In this document: piece after piece, positions 34,321 through 44,165 of the stretch
How positions within the stretch are numbered: the stretch's first letter is position 1
Layout: each line of letters begins with the position of its first letter
Assembly: GCA_965227445.1 (NCBI GenBank)
Contig: OZ245751.1
Location: 2,232,001 to 2,296,000 of the forward strand
Origin: DT-110 sp030148525
Lineage (GTDB): Bacteria > Bacteroidota > Bacteroidia > Chitinophagales > Saprospiraceae
Direction of reading: 5' to 3'
DNA length: 64,000 bases
The notes under the pieces: generated by a model
Databases searched by the model: none
What the model was told of the DNA's origin: nothing
Seen by the model: only the letters and a program-made list of their open reading frames with translations
Made by a program: the position numbers and the translations under genes

Positions 34321-34872
34321 ATGTCCTTCAAGATCTACACGAAAACAGGTGATAAAGGGGAGACTGGCATTTTCGGTGGCAAGCGGTTACCCAAAGACCA
34401 CATACGTATCGAATCCTACGGGACTGTTGATGAACTCAATGCCTTCCTGGGATTGGTGCGAGACCACGTAGATGCCGAGCAACTGAGGGACCTCCTGAAA
34501 AACATCCAGGATCGATTGTTCACCATTGGCGCGAACCTGGCAAGTGACCCCGAAAAGAAGCTTACCACTCCGGATATTCGAGAATCGGATATTGAATTAC
34601 TGGAACAAGAGATGGACCGTATGAACGATGAGTTGCCTGATCTCAAGAACTTCATTCTTCCGGGAGGACATCCGGCCGTTTCGCATTGCCACCTGGCTCG
34701 TTGCGTTTGCCGGCGGGCCGAGCGTCGTGTAGTCACTCTGGCTCAACACGAAGCAGTATCCGAAGTTATTATTCGCTATCTGAATCGGCTATCGGACTAC
34801 CTTTTCGTCCTGGCCCGTTTTTTGGCGAAAGCCAAAGGAGCACAGGAAGTGGTTTGGAACTCCCGGACTTAA
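34321..34872 (+). CDS. cob(I)alamin adenosyltransferase, PduO type
   Basis: A 183-residue enzyme that transfers adenosine from ATP to cob(I)alamin to make coenzyme B12. The start at 34321 gives the invariant MSFKIYTKTGDKGETG; the longer frame upstream (33 codons) is translated intergenic sequence with repeat-like ACCCAATACCC words and is rejected. Other hallmarks: ESYGTVDELNAFLG, ILPGGHPAVSHCHLARCVCRRAERRVV and LNRLSDYLFVLARF. TTTTTGGCGAAAGCC occurs at 34819-34833, coding for FLAKA. Confidence 0.95.
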   Translation: MSFKIYTKTGDKGETGIFGGKRLPKDHIRIESYGTVDELNAFLGLVRDHVDAEQLRDLLKNIQDRLFTIGANLASDPEKKLTTPDIRESDIELLEQEMDRMNDELPDLKNFILPGGHPAVSHCHLARCVCRRAERRVVTLAQHEAVSEVIIRYLNRLSDYLFVLARFLAKAKGAQEVVWNSRT

Positions 34873-34975
34873 GTACACTGATCTATATCGAATATCAGCT
34901 GTTTTCCCTCCGGTATAACGGTACTGCAACCTGTCCACATTTTCCATTCCTCGGGAATGGTGTATATTCGTTTTT

Positions 34976-37063
34976 ATGAGCACATTCAAATCCGCATTGG
35001 ATCGGGTACCCGGCTTTTTTCGCTATTTGCTGATACTAGCGGTCATTGCGTTCATTAGTTTCCTGTTTCCTTCTAATGTACGGTTCAAATACGATTTTGA
35101 CCAGGGCCAGACTTGGCGGTACGAGAGTCTGGATGCTCCTTTCGATTTCGCTATCAAAAAACCACAGGCGCAAGTCGAGGCTGAAATGGCGGAGTTGGAA
35201 TCCGACTTTCGCCCCTATTACGAACTACGCGAAAATATGCCGGCCCAAAAGCAGGAAGCCTTCAATCAGGCTTTCCAGCAGCAATTGGAACAGGTGAATC
35301 GGGACGGCCAGTTTGCGCATGTGTTGTCCAACACCAGGACATACCGCAATTACGGGCAAAACTACCTGCGTGATCTGTACGCCGAGGGGGTGCTGCGTCT
35401 GGACCCTAAACACCAGGATGCTGAAAGCGACTTTCAGATCAATGTCGTTACGGGGAATATTATCAAGAGGCGTCCCGTCCGTGCCTTCGAACGCTATCAA
35501 CAGGTGCTAAGCAGAGTAGGGGATACCCTGCGAACCAGTGACCTCCAGGAACCCGACTTCCTTTATCCCATTTTACAAGGCCTGATCGAACCCAACGTGG
35601 TTTATAATGATTCCCTCACCCAACGCTTCAGGGAGGATCTGATGGCTAGTGTAACCACTACCCAGGGCCTCGTGCGCAAGGGAGAACGCATTGTGAATCA
35701 GGGAGCACCCATTACCGATGAGGTGTACATGAAATTGCTTTCGCTAAAAGAACAATACGAACAGGATGTTACTGCTAACCAGTCGCGCCTTAGTATTTTG
35801 GTTGGTTATTTCCTGCTGACCAGCCTCATTATTGGCGTTTTTATTCTGTACCTGCGGAATTTTGCCCCCGATATTTTTAATCGTTTCGCCAAATTACTGT
35901 TTATCTTCCTCTGGCTGGTAGCCTACAGTTACCTGGTGAGCGCCGTAGAGCGGGCCGATGTGCTAAGCGCCTACCTGATACCGTTCTGTATTGTCCCCAT
36001 CGTGATCAAGACCTTCTACGATGTTCGCCTGGCCCTGTTCACTCATATCGTGGTGGTACTGATTGCCAGTTTTTTGTCGTCGCTGGGTTACGAATTCACC
36101 TTCCTCCAGATTCTGGCGGGGATAGTGGTTATCCTGACGGATGTAGATACCCGGGATTGGTCGCGATTTTTCTATTCCATGTTGTGGATTTTTGTCACCT
36201 ATGCATTGGCCTTTTTCGGCTTGAGCCTGATCCAGGAAGGGACTTGGAATGAGGTGGACTGGCGCATCTATACCTGGATTTTCCTGAATGTATTCCTCAC
36301 CCTGCTGGCTTATCCCCTGATTCCGCTGCTGGAGCGTTTATTTGGATTTACCTCCAGTATTTCCCTGGTGGAGCTGTCGGATATGAATCGCCCCTTGCTT
36401 AGCAAGCTGGCCATTGATGCGCCGGGTACGCTACAACATTCCATACAGGTGGCTAATCTATCGGAATCAGCCGCCCGGAAAATCGGTGCCGACCACCTCT
36501 TGGTTAAGGTGGCTGCCCTGTACCACGATATTGGCAAAACTAAAAATCCGGCCTTTTTCATTGAGAATCAAAATACAAAGAATCCACACGAAGAACTAAC
36601 CCAAAAGGAAAGTGCTGAGAAGATCATTGAGCACGTTACATACGGAGTGGAACTGGCAAAAAAATCACGACTCCCAAAGGTAATCACCGACTTTATCCGC
36701 ACCCACCACGGTACCACCCGCGTAGAGTATTTCTACCGCAAATACGCGGAAGCTAATCCGGAAAAAGCCAGTGATGACGCTGCATTTCGGTATCCGGGTC
36801 CCCGCCCCCGTACAAAGGAAGAGTCCATCCTGATGATGGCCGACAGCATTGAGGCCGCCTGCAAAAGTCTGAAAGAACCAACCGCTCAGGCTATCGATGA
36901 TCTCATCGATAAGATCATTAGCCATAAGATTAGCCAGCATCAATTGGATGAATCAACCATGACTTTCGAAGAGTTAGAGAATTGTCGGCAGGTATTCCGC
37001 CAAGTCATGAAATCGGTCCACCACGTGCGCATAGAATATCCGGATGAGGAGAAGAAAGCATAA
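34976..37063 (+). CDS. 7TM-HD family phosphohydrolase (PgpH/YqfF-like, likely c-di-AMP phosphodiesterase)
   Basis: A 695-residue membrane protein: one N-terminal helix (about 12-30), a large extracytoplasmic 7TMR-HDED sensor domain (35-265), seven helices (about 270-460) and a cytoplasmic HD domain. HD-site residues are visible in APGTLQHSIQVANL, AALYHDIGKTKNPAFFIENQ, FIRTHHGTTRVEYFY and MMADSIEAACKSL. Related PgpH proteins hydrolyse cyclic di-AMP. The genes around it are unrelated. The YbbR-like gene near the left end of the window may belong to the same second-messenger network, which is inference. Confidence 0.93.
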   Translation: MSTFKSALDRVPGFFRYLLILAVIAFISFLFPSNVRFKYDFDQGQTWRYESLDAPFDFAIKKPQAQVEAEMAELESDFRPYYELRENMPAQKQEAFNQAFQQQLEQVNRDGQFAHVLSNTRTYRNYGQNYLRDLYAEGVLRLDPKHQDAESDFQINVVTGNIIKRRPVRAFERYQQVLSRVGDTLRTSDLQEPDFLYPILQGLIEPNVVYNDSLTQRFREDLMASVTTTQGLVRKGERIVNQGAPITDEVYMKLLSLKEQYEQDVTANQSRLSILVGYFLLTSLIIGVFILYLRNFAPDIFNRFAKLLFIFLWLVAYSYLVSAVERADVLSAYLIPFCIVPIVIKTFYDVRLALFTHIVVVLIASFLSSLGYEFTFLQILAGIVVILTDVDTRDWSRFFYSMLWIFVTYALAFFGLSLIQEGTWNEVDWRIYTWIFLNVFLTLLAYPLIPLLERLFGFTSSISLVELSDMNRPLLSKLAIDAPGTLQHSIQVANLSESAARKIGADHLLVKVAALYHDIGKTKNPAFFIENQNTKNPHEELTQKESAEKIIEHVTYGVELAKKSRLPKVITDFIRTHHGTTRVEYFYRKYAEANPEKASDDAAFRYPGPRPRTKEESILMMADSIEAACKSLKEPTAQAIDDLIDKIISHKISQHQLDESTMTFEELENCRQVFRQVMKSVHHVRIEYPDEEKKA

Positions 37064-37221
37064 TCGTGGCCGTGGCGCGTTTCGTTAATTTTCTACCACG
37101 GCTGGAGCTATGTTCTGATGTGTGCAAGAAATCATTGCACAAGGACCTTAGTCCACAAACCCAATGGTCATCTTATAATTTTTTGTTTGCAGGAGCAATC
37201 AAATTCTTATAGTCATTTTAC

Positions 37222-37229
37222 TACCTTTG
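37222..37229 (+). promoter_or_regulatory. -7 box of fsa (TACCTTTG)
   Basis: Matches TAnnTTTG and ends 17 nt before the fsa start codon, implying a very short leader. It supports the start at 37247 rather than the longer open frame. Confidence 0.6.
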
Positions 37230-37246
37230 TGGTAAAACAAGCATAC

Positions 37247-37903
37247 ATGAAATTTTTCATCGATACAGCCAGTATTGATCAAATTAGCGAAGCCAAGGAT
37301 TTAGGGATCCTCGATGGTGTGACTACCAACCCATCCCTAATGGCCAAAGAAGGTATTAGTGGCCAGGATAACATCCGCAACCACTACAAAGCCATTTGCG
37401 ACCTGGTTGATGGTGACGTAAGTGCCGAGGTCATTAGTACCAATTTCAAAGGCATCGTGGAAGAGGGAAAGGCCCTGGCTGATATCGCACCAAATATTGT
37501 AGTGAAGGTCCCCATGATCAAAGATGGGATCAAAGCCATCAGTTATTTTACCCACCACGGTATCCGCACGAACTGTACCCTCGTTTTTTCTCCCGGACAG
37601 GCCATTCTGGCGGCCAAAGCCGGAGCAACCTACCTGTCCCCATTCATTGGGCGTATCGATGACATTACCTGGGATGGTATGGCACTTATTCACCAAATCG
37701 CCGAAATTTACGCCATCCAGCAGTACGATACCGAGATCCTGGCAGCTTCTATCCGGTCCTCTAAACACATTGTGGAAGCTGCTCAGTCGGGGGCCGATGT
37801 CGTTACTTGTCCGTTAAATGCTATCTTAGGGTTGCTGAAACACCCACTTACTGATATTGGCCTGGAGAAATTTCTGGCCGATTACCGCAAAGCGAATCCC
37901 TAG
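37247..37903 (+). CDS. fsa: fructose-6-phosphate aldolase / small transaldolase
   Basis: A 218-residue TIM-barrel enzyme of the TalC/FSA subfamily. MKFFIDTASIDQI, GVTTNPSLMAKEG, the Schiff-base lysine K87 in NIVVKVPMI, GIRTNCTLVFSPGQAILAAKAGATYLSPFIGRIDD and LAASIRSSKHI are all conserved. Members act either as transaldolase in the pentose phosphate pathway or as fructose-6-phosphate aldolase; sequence alone does not decide here. The stop is 18 nt before a structured RNA candidate with a terminator. Confidence 0.95.
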   Translation: MKFFIDTASIDQISEAKDLGILDGVTTNPSLMAKEGISGQDNIRNHYKAICDLVDGDVSAEVISTNFKGIVEEGKALADIAPNIVVKVPMIKDGIKAISYFTHHGIRTNCTLVFSPGQAILAAKAGATYLSPFIGRIDDITWDGMALIHQIAEIYAIQQYDTEILAASIRSSKHIVEAAQSGADVVTCPLNAILGLLKHPLTDIGLEKFLADYRKANP

Positions 37904-37921
37904 ACTTGATCTCCCCCAAAA

Positions 37922-38057
37922 CATTCCCTTGAACATTATGGTATAGGCATCCGCCCGGATGTCGCTGACATGGGCTGCTCGCTTTCGGGCAGTCTGTATT
38001 GAGGTTATCTTACATACCATTAGCAAGGGAATGGAACCTGCGGTTCTGTTCCCTTTT
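37922..38057 (+). ncRNA. candidate structured RNA / attenuator with alternative stems
   Basis: A closing stem of ten perfect pairs, CATTCCCTTG (37922-37931) with CAAGGGAATG (38024-38033), encloses a second stem ATGGTAT (37938-37944) with ATACCAT (38014-38020). Within this lie hairpin GGCATCC/GGATGTC (about 37946-37963) and hairpin GCTGCTC/GGGCAGT (about 37974-37994). The 3' strand of the closing stem overlaps the 5' arm of a terminator hairpin (38028-38053 plus TTTT), so the two stems exclude each other, as in riboswitches and leader attenuators. I do not recognise a known class. It could be a regulated terminator for fsa, or a switch ahead of a now-broken gene at 38087. Confidence 0.5.
38028..38057 (+). 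terminator. intrinsic terminator, overlaps the closing stem of the RNA candidate
   Basis: GGGAATGGAACC pairs with GGTTCTGTTCCC around a TG loop, followed directly by TTTT (38054-38057). Confidence 0.75.
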
Positions 38058-38086
38058 CAATTTCCCGATATCAATTTAAGGAAGAT

Positions 38087-38245
38087 ATGAAGGCTCCCAG
38101 CAAAAAAGTCATGCTGCGCCAGTACGATATTGAAAGCATTCAAAAGGCCGCCAAAATTATGGTCGATAAAATGCAGGATGCACCTACCATCGAACAATTG
38201 GCCACCAGGGTAGGACTCAACCGACAAAAACTGAAGAAAGGTTGA
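38087..38245 (+). pseudogene. AraC-type helix-turn-helix fragment, cut off by a repeat
   Basis: A 52-codon frame: MKAPSKKVMLRQYDIESI, then IQKAAKIMVDKMQDAPTIEQ and LATRVGLNRQKLKKG, stop. The second half is the first helix-turn-helix of AraC-family regulators, where the normal continuation after KLKKG would be F(K/R)xxFG and a second HTH. Here the frame ends and, 4 nt later, a GACTGCCAACTGGGG repeat begins, so the rest of the domain has been lost. There is no sensor domain upstream. A short HTH-only protein is possible but less likely than a remnant. Confidence 0.55.
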
Positions 38246-38249
38246 AGTA

Positions 38250-38282
38250 GACTGCCAACTGGGGACTGCCAACTGCCGACTA
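38250..38282. repeat. GACTGCCAACTGGGG word repeat
   Basis: Units GACTGCCAACT, GGGGACTGCCAACTGCC, GACTAAG. It fills the 46-nt gap between the HTH fragment and the convergent ppa gene. Confidence 0.75.
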
Positions 38283-38291
38283 AGCCTTGCT

Positions 38292-39017
38292 TCAAAGATC
38301 GTCCAGCATCTTATTTTTCCGTTGACTGAAGTTGAAGGCCTCGAAGAGGGTAAGCGAAAGCACCTCCTCCAGGTCACCGTAGGCCTCCTGATAGTCTGTC
38401 TGGGAGCGGCGAATGACCTCCAGAGCTTCGTCTACACCGTAGGTATGGGTGATCTCGCACTTGGCTTCCTCTCCCGGTAGTTGTTTATAGGTCAGGAAGT
38501 AGTGCTTCAACCGGTCGACCATCACGTCTGGTACATCGGAAATATCCTGCCAGTCAGCGTAGATTTCATCTTTCTCCATTACCGCGAGGATTTTGTCGTC
38601 GGCCTCGCCTCCATCGATCATCCGGAAGCCGCCGATGGGCCTGGCCTTAACGATAACATTACCATGGGTGATCTCCCGCTCGGTCAGCACACAAACGTCG
38701 AGCGGGTCATCATCGCCCTTTATATCGGTGCGGCCCGTTTTTTCCATACAGTATGCGGCGGTCTGTTCCTTGCAATACGTTTGGGGGATAAAGCCGTACA
38801 GGGCGGGAACGATATTTGAAAACTTCTGAGGACGGTCGATCTTCAGATAGCCCGTTAGCTTGTCGATCTCGTATTTAACCAGGTCGGAAGGGATCACTTC
38901 GATAAAGGTAGTAACGACCTTGGGGGCATCTTCACCAATGGGGATACCGTGCCAGGGATGCGATTGATAGCGCAACCCCATCATTTTCCAAATTTTGTCA
39001 AAAGAAATTTTACTCAT
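38292..39017 (-). CDS. ppa: inorganic pyrophosphatase, family I
   Basis: A 241-residue soluble pyrophosphatase that hydrolyses PPi to phosphate and pulls biosynthetic reactions forward. The active-site region GDDDPLDVCVLTE, the substrate/metal stretch VPALYGFIPQTYC and the DEIYADWQDISDVP region are present. The start at 39017 (MSKISFDKIWKMMG) is chosen; the frame is open 34 codons further upstream but that stretch has no protein character and would run into the agmatinase 3' end. The protein is longer than E. coli Ppa (175), as usual for this Bacteroidota type. Confidence 0.93.
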   Translation of the reverse strand: MSKISFDKIWKMMGLRYQSHPWHGIPIGEDAPKVVTTFIEVIPSDLVKYEIDKLTGYLKIDRPQKFSNIVPALYGFIPQTYCKEQTAAYCMEKTGRTDIKGDDDPLDVCVLTEREITHGNVIVKARPIGGFRMIDGGEADDKILAVMEKDEIYADWQDISDVPDVMVDRLKHYFLTYKQLPGEEAKCEITHTYGVDEALEVIRRSQTDYQEAYGDLEEVLSLTLFEAFNFSQRKNKMLDDL

Positions 39018-39051
39018 GGTATCATGGTTATTGAGGCAACATGGCCCCGCA

Positions 39052-40116
39052 TTAGGCTTTCCAACCCTTGGAAAGCGCACATAAATTACCCAGGCGCCAA
39101 GCCAGACGGGCAGCAACATTGCCGTCCCATTCGTGCCCGGTACCGGCCGTTTCGCACAGGTCGAAACCGATGATCTGCCGTTTACTCAGAACCACCTGTT
39201 TGATCAGGTACAGAGCTTCGTAATAGGTCAGTCCCCCCGGTACCGGAGTACCGGTATTGGGGCACAGGTCAGGCTTTAGTCCGTCGATGTCGAAACTCAG
39301 GTACACTTGTTTGGGCAAATCGGCAATTATTCGCTGACACTGCTTGTGCCAGGTCTGTCCCTGCAGCATTGCTTCCTGCCGATCCTGTTCGTACCATACG
39401 CGTACGCGCTGGTTTTGTTCTTGGGCCAGGCTAACTTCTTCCTCACAATAATCGCGGATGCCGACCTGTACTAATCGGGTTACGGCCGGCAATTGCAAGG
39501 CATTTTGGAAAATGGAGGCGTGGGAATAGGTAAATCCTTCGTAAGCTCGCCGCAAATCCATATGAGCATCGATCTGTAAAATGCCGAAAGCTTCATGGCG
39601 TGCAGCCAGGCTCTGTAAATACCCCAAAGGAGAAGAGTGGTCGCCACCGATCAGTCCCACCCATTTCCCGCGGTCCAGTAGCTCGGCGGTGGCAGCAGCT
39701 ACTCGCCGGACCTGCCCGGCACAGGCGGTATTGATCTCTTCCAGTATCGCAGCCATGTCTGGATTTTCAGCTATCGTTCCGCCATTTTCCAGAAATTCGA
39801 TATACGAGCGACTTTTTTGCCGTAAGGCATCATTAGTGGATAGCCAGTCGGCAGGGGAGGGGCGAAAATAATGACCGATTTGCCAGGCCAGGGGCACATC
39901 GGGATCGATCAAGTCCAGTTGAGCCGAAGCTTCGAGTATATTTTCCGGCCCCCGGGAGGTCCCTTCCCGATAGGAGACCGTTACGTCCCAGGGCACGCTT
40001 AAATACACCAACCGGGCTTCCTCCTCGGTGAATGGAAGGCCGATAAAATGGCCGTTCTTCAGCCCAACCCCATTGGGGTCAAACCCATCGATTTTAGTTT
40101 GACGTGCTGCATCCAT
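39052..40116 (-). CDS. speB: agmatinase / ureohydrolase family
   Basis: A 354-residue arginase-fold enzyme. Manganese-binding motifs are intact: GGDHSSPLG, IDAHMDLR and SFDIDGLKPDLCPNTGTPVPGG. Agmatinase turns agmatine into putrescine and urea; formiminoglutamase and arginase share the fold. The divergent neighbours make carboxy(nor)spermidine from putrescine-type diamines, so agmatinase is the best reading. About 35 nt separates it from ppa. Confidence 0.82.
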   Translation of the reverse strand: MDAARQTKIDGFDPNGVGLKNGHFIGLPFTEEEARLVYLSVPWDVTVSYREGTSRGPENILEASAQLDLIDPDVPLAWQIGHYFRPSPADWLSTNDALRQKSRSYIEFLENGGTIAENPDMAAILEEINTACAGQVRRVAAATAELLDRGKWVGLIGGDHSSPLGYLQSLAARHEAFGILQIDAHMDLRRAYEGFTYSHASIFQNALQLPAVTRLVQVGIRDYCEEEVSLAQEQNQRVRVWYEQDRQEAMLQGQTWHKQCQRIIADLPKQVYLSFDIDGLKPDLCPNTGTPVPGGLTYYEALYLIKQVVLSKRQIIGFDLCETAGTGHEWDGNVAARLAWRLGNLCALSKGWKA

Positions 40117-40182
40117 ACATTTCCGCAGATAAATGGCTACTGAGTAAACAAAACTTTTTCTGGAACTTTTTCAAACGAACAG

Positions 40183-40190
40183 TACATTTG
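40183..40190 (+). promoter_or_regulatory. -7 box of the polyamine operon (TACATTTG)
   Basis: Matches TAnnTTTG, 40 nt upstream of the carboxynorspermidine synthase ATG at 40230, inside the 113-bp divergent gap with agmatinase. Confidence 0.55.
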
Positions 40191-40229
40191 CCCAACACAA
40201 AGGTACATACAACAAAACCCAAGAAACGC

Positions 40230-41447
<1,218 letters not shown>

Positions 41448-41451
41448 TTCT

Positions 41452-42588
41452 ATGACAATACCTTACGAAGAGGTCAACTCTCCGGCATACGTCCTCGATA
41501 TGTCTCGCCTGCAGCGCAATCTGGAGCTCATGTCGCGGGTACAGCGGGAGACCGGTGTATCCATCATTCTGGCCCTGAAGGGCTTTTCCATGTGGCGGGT
41601 ATTTCCATTTGTCAAACAGTATTTGGCGGGAGCTACGGCCAGTTCACTGGCCGAGGCTCAGCTTATTGTCGACGAAATGGGGGTACGGGCGCATACCTAC
41701 TCTCCGGCTTATTTACCCAATGAGTTTGACCGGATCGTGGAACGAAGCAGCCACCTGACCTTTAACTCCTGGACGCAATACCAGCGTTTTCAGTCGCGGG
41801 TCGCCGGCAGTGATTGCTCCATTGGTATTCGCGTCAACCCGGAGTATTCCGAAGTGTCTACCGACCTGTACAATCCGGCCGTTCCGGGGTCGCGACTGGG
41901 AGTGCTTGACTCCCAAATGCCCGACACCTTGCCGGCTGATGTGCGTGGCCTGCATGCGCATACCCTCTGCGAAAGCTCAGCCCGGGCAACCGGTAAGCTC
42001 ATCGAGGCGGTCGAAGAAAAGTTTGGTAAATACTTACCCCACCTGTCCTGGATCAACTTTGGCGGAGGCCATCTCATGACCCGCCCCGGCTACGATCTCG
42101 ATTACCTCATTAATGTTTTATCCGCCTTCCGGCAAAAATATCCCCACCTGGATGTCATCCTCGAACCGGGGAGTGCCGTAGCCTGGGAGACCGGAGAATT
42201 GGTTAGTACCGTACTGGATATTGTAGAAAGCGGTGGTATCACTACGGCCATTCTCGATGTGTCATTCACCTGCCATATGCCCGATACCCTGGAGATGCCC
42301 TACCGGCCTACCATACTTGGGGCAACCGATCCGCAACCGGGCAAACCGACCTATCGCCTGGGCGGGGTAAGCTGTCTGGCAGGGGACTATATGACCGAAT
42401 ACTCCTTCGAAAAACCCCTGCGGGTTGGTGATCGGCTGGTTCTCTGGGATATGATGCACTATACCATGGTGAAGACGACTACGTTTAATGGTGTAAGCCA
42501 TCCCGACATTTGCATCTGGCACGAATCAGAAGAGCTGGAAATTGTTCGTGAATTCGGGTATCCGGATTTCAAAAACCGTTTGTCCTAA
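41452..42588 (+). CDS. nspC: carboxynorspermidine/carboxyspermidine decarboxylase
   Basis: A 378-residue PLP enzyme of the alanine-racemase/ornithine-decarboxylase fold that decarboxylates the product of the preceding gene to spermidine or norspermidine. PLP lysine in IILALKGFSMWRVF; INFGGGHLMTRPGYD; EPGSAVAWETGELVSTVLDI; LGGVSCLAGDYMTEY with the catalytic cysteine. It forms a tight operon (4-nt gap), with prmC 10 nt after. Confidence 0.95.
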   Translation: MTIPYEEVNSPAYVLDMSRLQRNLELMSRVQRETGVSIILALKGFSMWRVFPFVKQYLAGATASSLAEAQLIVDEMGVRAHTYSPAYLPNEFDRIVERSSHLTFNSWTQYQRFQSRVAGSDCSIGIRVNPEYSEVSTDLYNPAVPGSRLGVLDSQMPDTLPADVRGLHAHTLCESSARATGKLIEAVEEKFGKYLPHLSWINFGGGHLMTRPGYDLDYLINVLSAFRQKYPHLDVILEPGSAVAWETGELVSTVLDIVESGGITTAILDVSFTCHMPDTLEMPYRPTILGATDPQPGKPTYRLGGVSCLAGDYMTEYSFEKPLRVGDRLVLWDMMHYTMVKTTTFNGVSHPDICIWHESEELEIVREFGYPDFKNRLS

Positions 42589-42598
42589 ATAATCTGCC

Positions 42599-43477
42599 AT
42601 GATGGATGATTTGCCCACCGTGGCCAATAAGGTGGCTCAACTTACCAATGACCTCACCCCCATGTACGGTGCAGGAGAAGCCCACAGTGTGGTGCGCATC
42701 TTATTCGAGGATGCTTTCAATTATCGCCGTTTAGATAGTCCGCAACTAATGCGCAAGGAAGAATTGCAGCAGCTGAATGACATGCACCAGCGCCTGCTGA
42801 AGTGGGAGCCGGTGCAATACATTCTCGGTGAAGCGGATTTCTACGGACTCCGCTTCAAGGTGAATTCGCATGTGCTCATTCCCCGGTCCGAAACGGAAGA
42901 ACTGGTCTTTATGGCCCTGGAAACCATCAAGACCGAGTGGGGACACGGGGCTGATGTGCAGGTGGTCGATGTGGGTACCGGTACCGGATGTATTCCCATC
43001 AGCTTACATAAAAAACTACCCGACCTGCATGTATTAGGCGTTGATATTTCGGAAGAAGCGTTGCAGGTTGCTTCCCAGAATGCCATTATTAACGAAGTGG
43101 ACGTTGCCTTTCGGCAAATGGATATTCTGAAACCGGACACCTGGTCGGATGATCTGCCGGCTATGGATCTGTTAATTTCAAATCCTCCCTACATCCCCGA
43201 AAAGGAACAATCGGTTATGTCGGCCCAGGTGTTGGACTACGAACCACACCAGGCGCTTTTTGTACCCGACGATTCTCCCCTTTTATTCTATCGGGCATTG
43301 GTTGATGTGCTTACGCAAAAAGGTAAACCCGGCGCTATTCTTTTGGTGGAAGCCAATGAATTTCACGCCCGTACGGTGGCTAATTTATTTTCGGAAAAAG
43401 GATTGGAAGCGGTACAGGTCCATACTGACTTGCAGGGCAAAGCCCGCATTATCAGTGGTCAACGGCCCAAAGACTAA
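42599..43477 (+). CDS. prmC: peptide chain release factor N5-glutamine methyltransferase
   Basis: A 292-residue SAM-dependent enzyme that methylates the GGQ glutamine of release factors. N-terminal helical domain (EPVQYILGEADFYGLRFKV), SAM-binding DVGTGTGCIPISL, and the catalytic NPPYIPEKE are present. The start is ATG at 42599, or the next codon pair (42602). Its 3' end overlaps the convergent futalosine hydrolase gene by 26 nt. Confidence 0.95.
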   Translation: MMDDLPTVANKVAQLTNDLTPMYGAGEAHSVVRILFEDAFNYRRLDSPQLMRKEELQQLNDMHQRLLKWEPVQYILGEADFYGLRFKVNSHVLIPRSETEELVFMALETIKTEWGHGADVQVVDVGTGTGCIPISLHKKLPDLHVLGVDISEEALQVASQNAIINEVDVAFRQMDILKPDTWSDDLPAMDLLISNPPYIPEKEQSVMSAQVLDYEPHQALFVPDDSPLLFYRALVDVLTQKGKPGAILLVEANEFHARTVANLFSEKGLEAVQVHTDLQGKARIISGQRPKD

Positions 43478-44165
43478 GTTCTTCCAGCCATTGGCACAAG
43501 GCGTCATTCAGATTAGTAACGGCCAGACCGATCTTCCAGGCGTCCCGGTTCCGTGGTTCTACCCAATTAGAAACCGCCCGCAGGGCCATTACGGGCAATT
43601 GCTCCCGGCCACAAACGTAGAAAACGGCCGCTCCTTCCATGCTTTCCAGATCTGCCGGATAGCGGGTCCGTAGCTGATCAATTCGACGGTCGGTACCACT
43701 AACGGTATTCACCGTAATGGCAGTAGCTACGGGCAGGTCTGGCAGGGGCACTTCCGGTGCCACGGGAAGCAATTTGCCGCCGCGATAAGGTAGTTGATTT
43801 CTACCGGCCAGCCCCAACTCAAACAAATCCAGAAAGCCACCGTCGGCAGTTTGAGCACCGAGGTCAGCAAAACGATCCGAGCCGACGGCAAACACCTTAC
43901 CTAGTGCAACGTCCTTGTTAAAGGCACCAGCTATGCCCACGTGAACGACCACATCCGGTCGTTTAAAAAGGTTCAGGGCCTTGGTCAGGCGATATATGGA
44001 GTCGGGAATGCCGGGACCGGTTTCCAGGAATTGAATATGCAGGTTACCGAACTGGTATGTACCTGGTTTGAGTTGCTCCGACCGTTTTTTTAAGTAGGTC
44101 AGGGTAGGCTTCCATTCCATTTCGGTAGCGGCAACGATTAGCAGGTATAGTGGTTCTTTTACCAT
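43452..44165 (-). CDS. mqnB: futalosine hydrolase
   Basis: A 237-residue nucleosidase-fold enzyme that removes hypoxanthine from futalosine in the futalosine route to menaquinone. Visible: LLIVAATEMEWKPT, LETGPGIPDSIYRL, HVGIAGAFN, NTVSGTDRRIDQL and ESMEGAAVFYVC with the catalytic-loop Glu. It overlaps the upstream barrel gene by 7 nt, so both are co-translated, and overlaps prmC at the 3' end. It implies menaquinone-based respiration, in line with the N2O reductase. Confidence 0.93.
   Translation of the reverse strand: MVKEPLYLLIVAATEMEWKPTLTYLKKRSEQLKPGTYQFGNLHIQFLETGPGIPDSIYRLTKALNLFKRPDVVVHVGIAGAFNKDVALGKVFAVGSDRFADLGAQTADGGFLDLFELGLAGRNQLPYRGGKLLPVAPEVPLPDLPVATAITVNTVSGTDRRIDQLRTRYPADLESMEGAAVFYVCGREQLPVMALRAVSNWVEPRNRDAWKIGLAVTNLNDALCQWLEELSLWAVDH

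Noticed and set aside
39018..39119. N-terminal extension of pyrophosphatase
   Set aside because: It would overlap the agmatinase 3' end and lacks protein character; MSKISFDKIW is the natural start.
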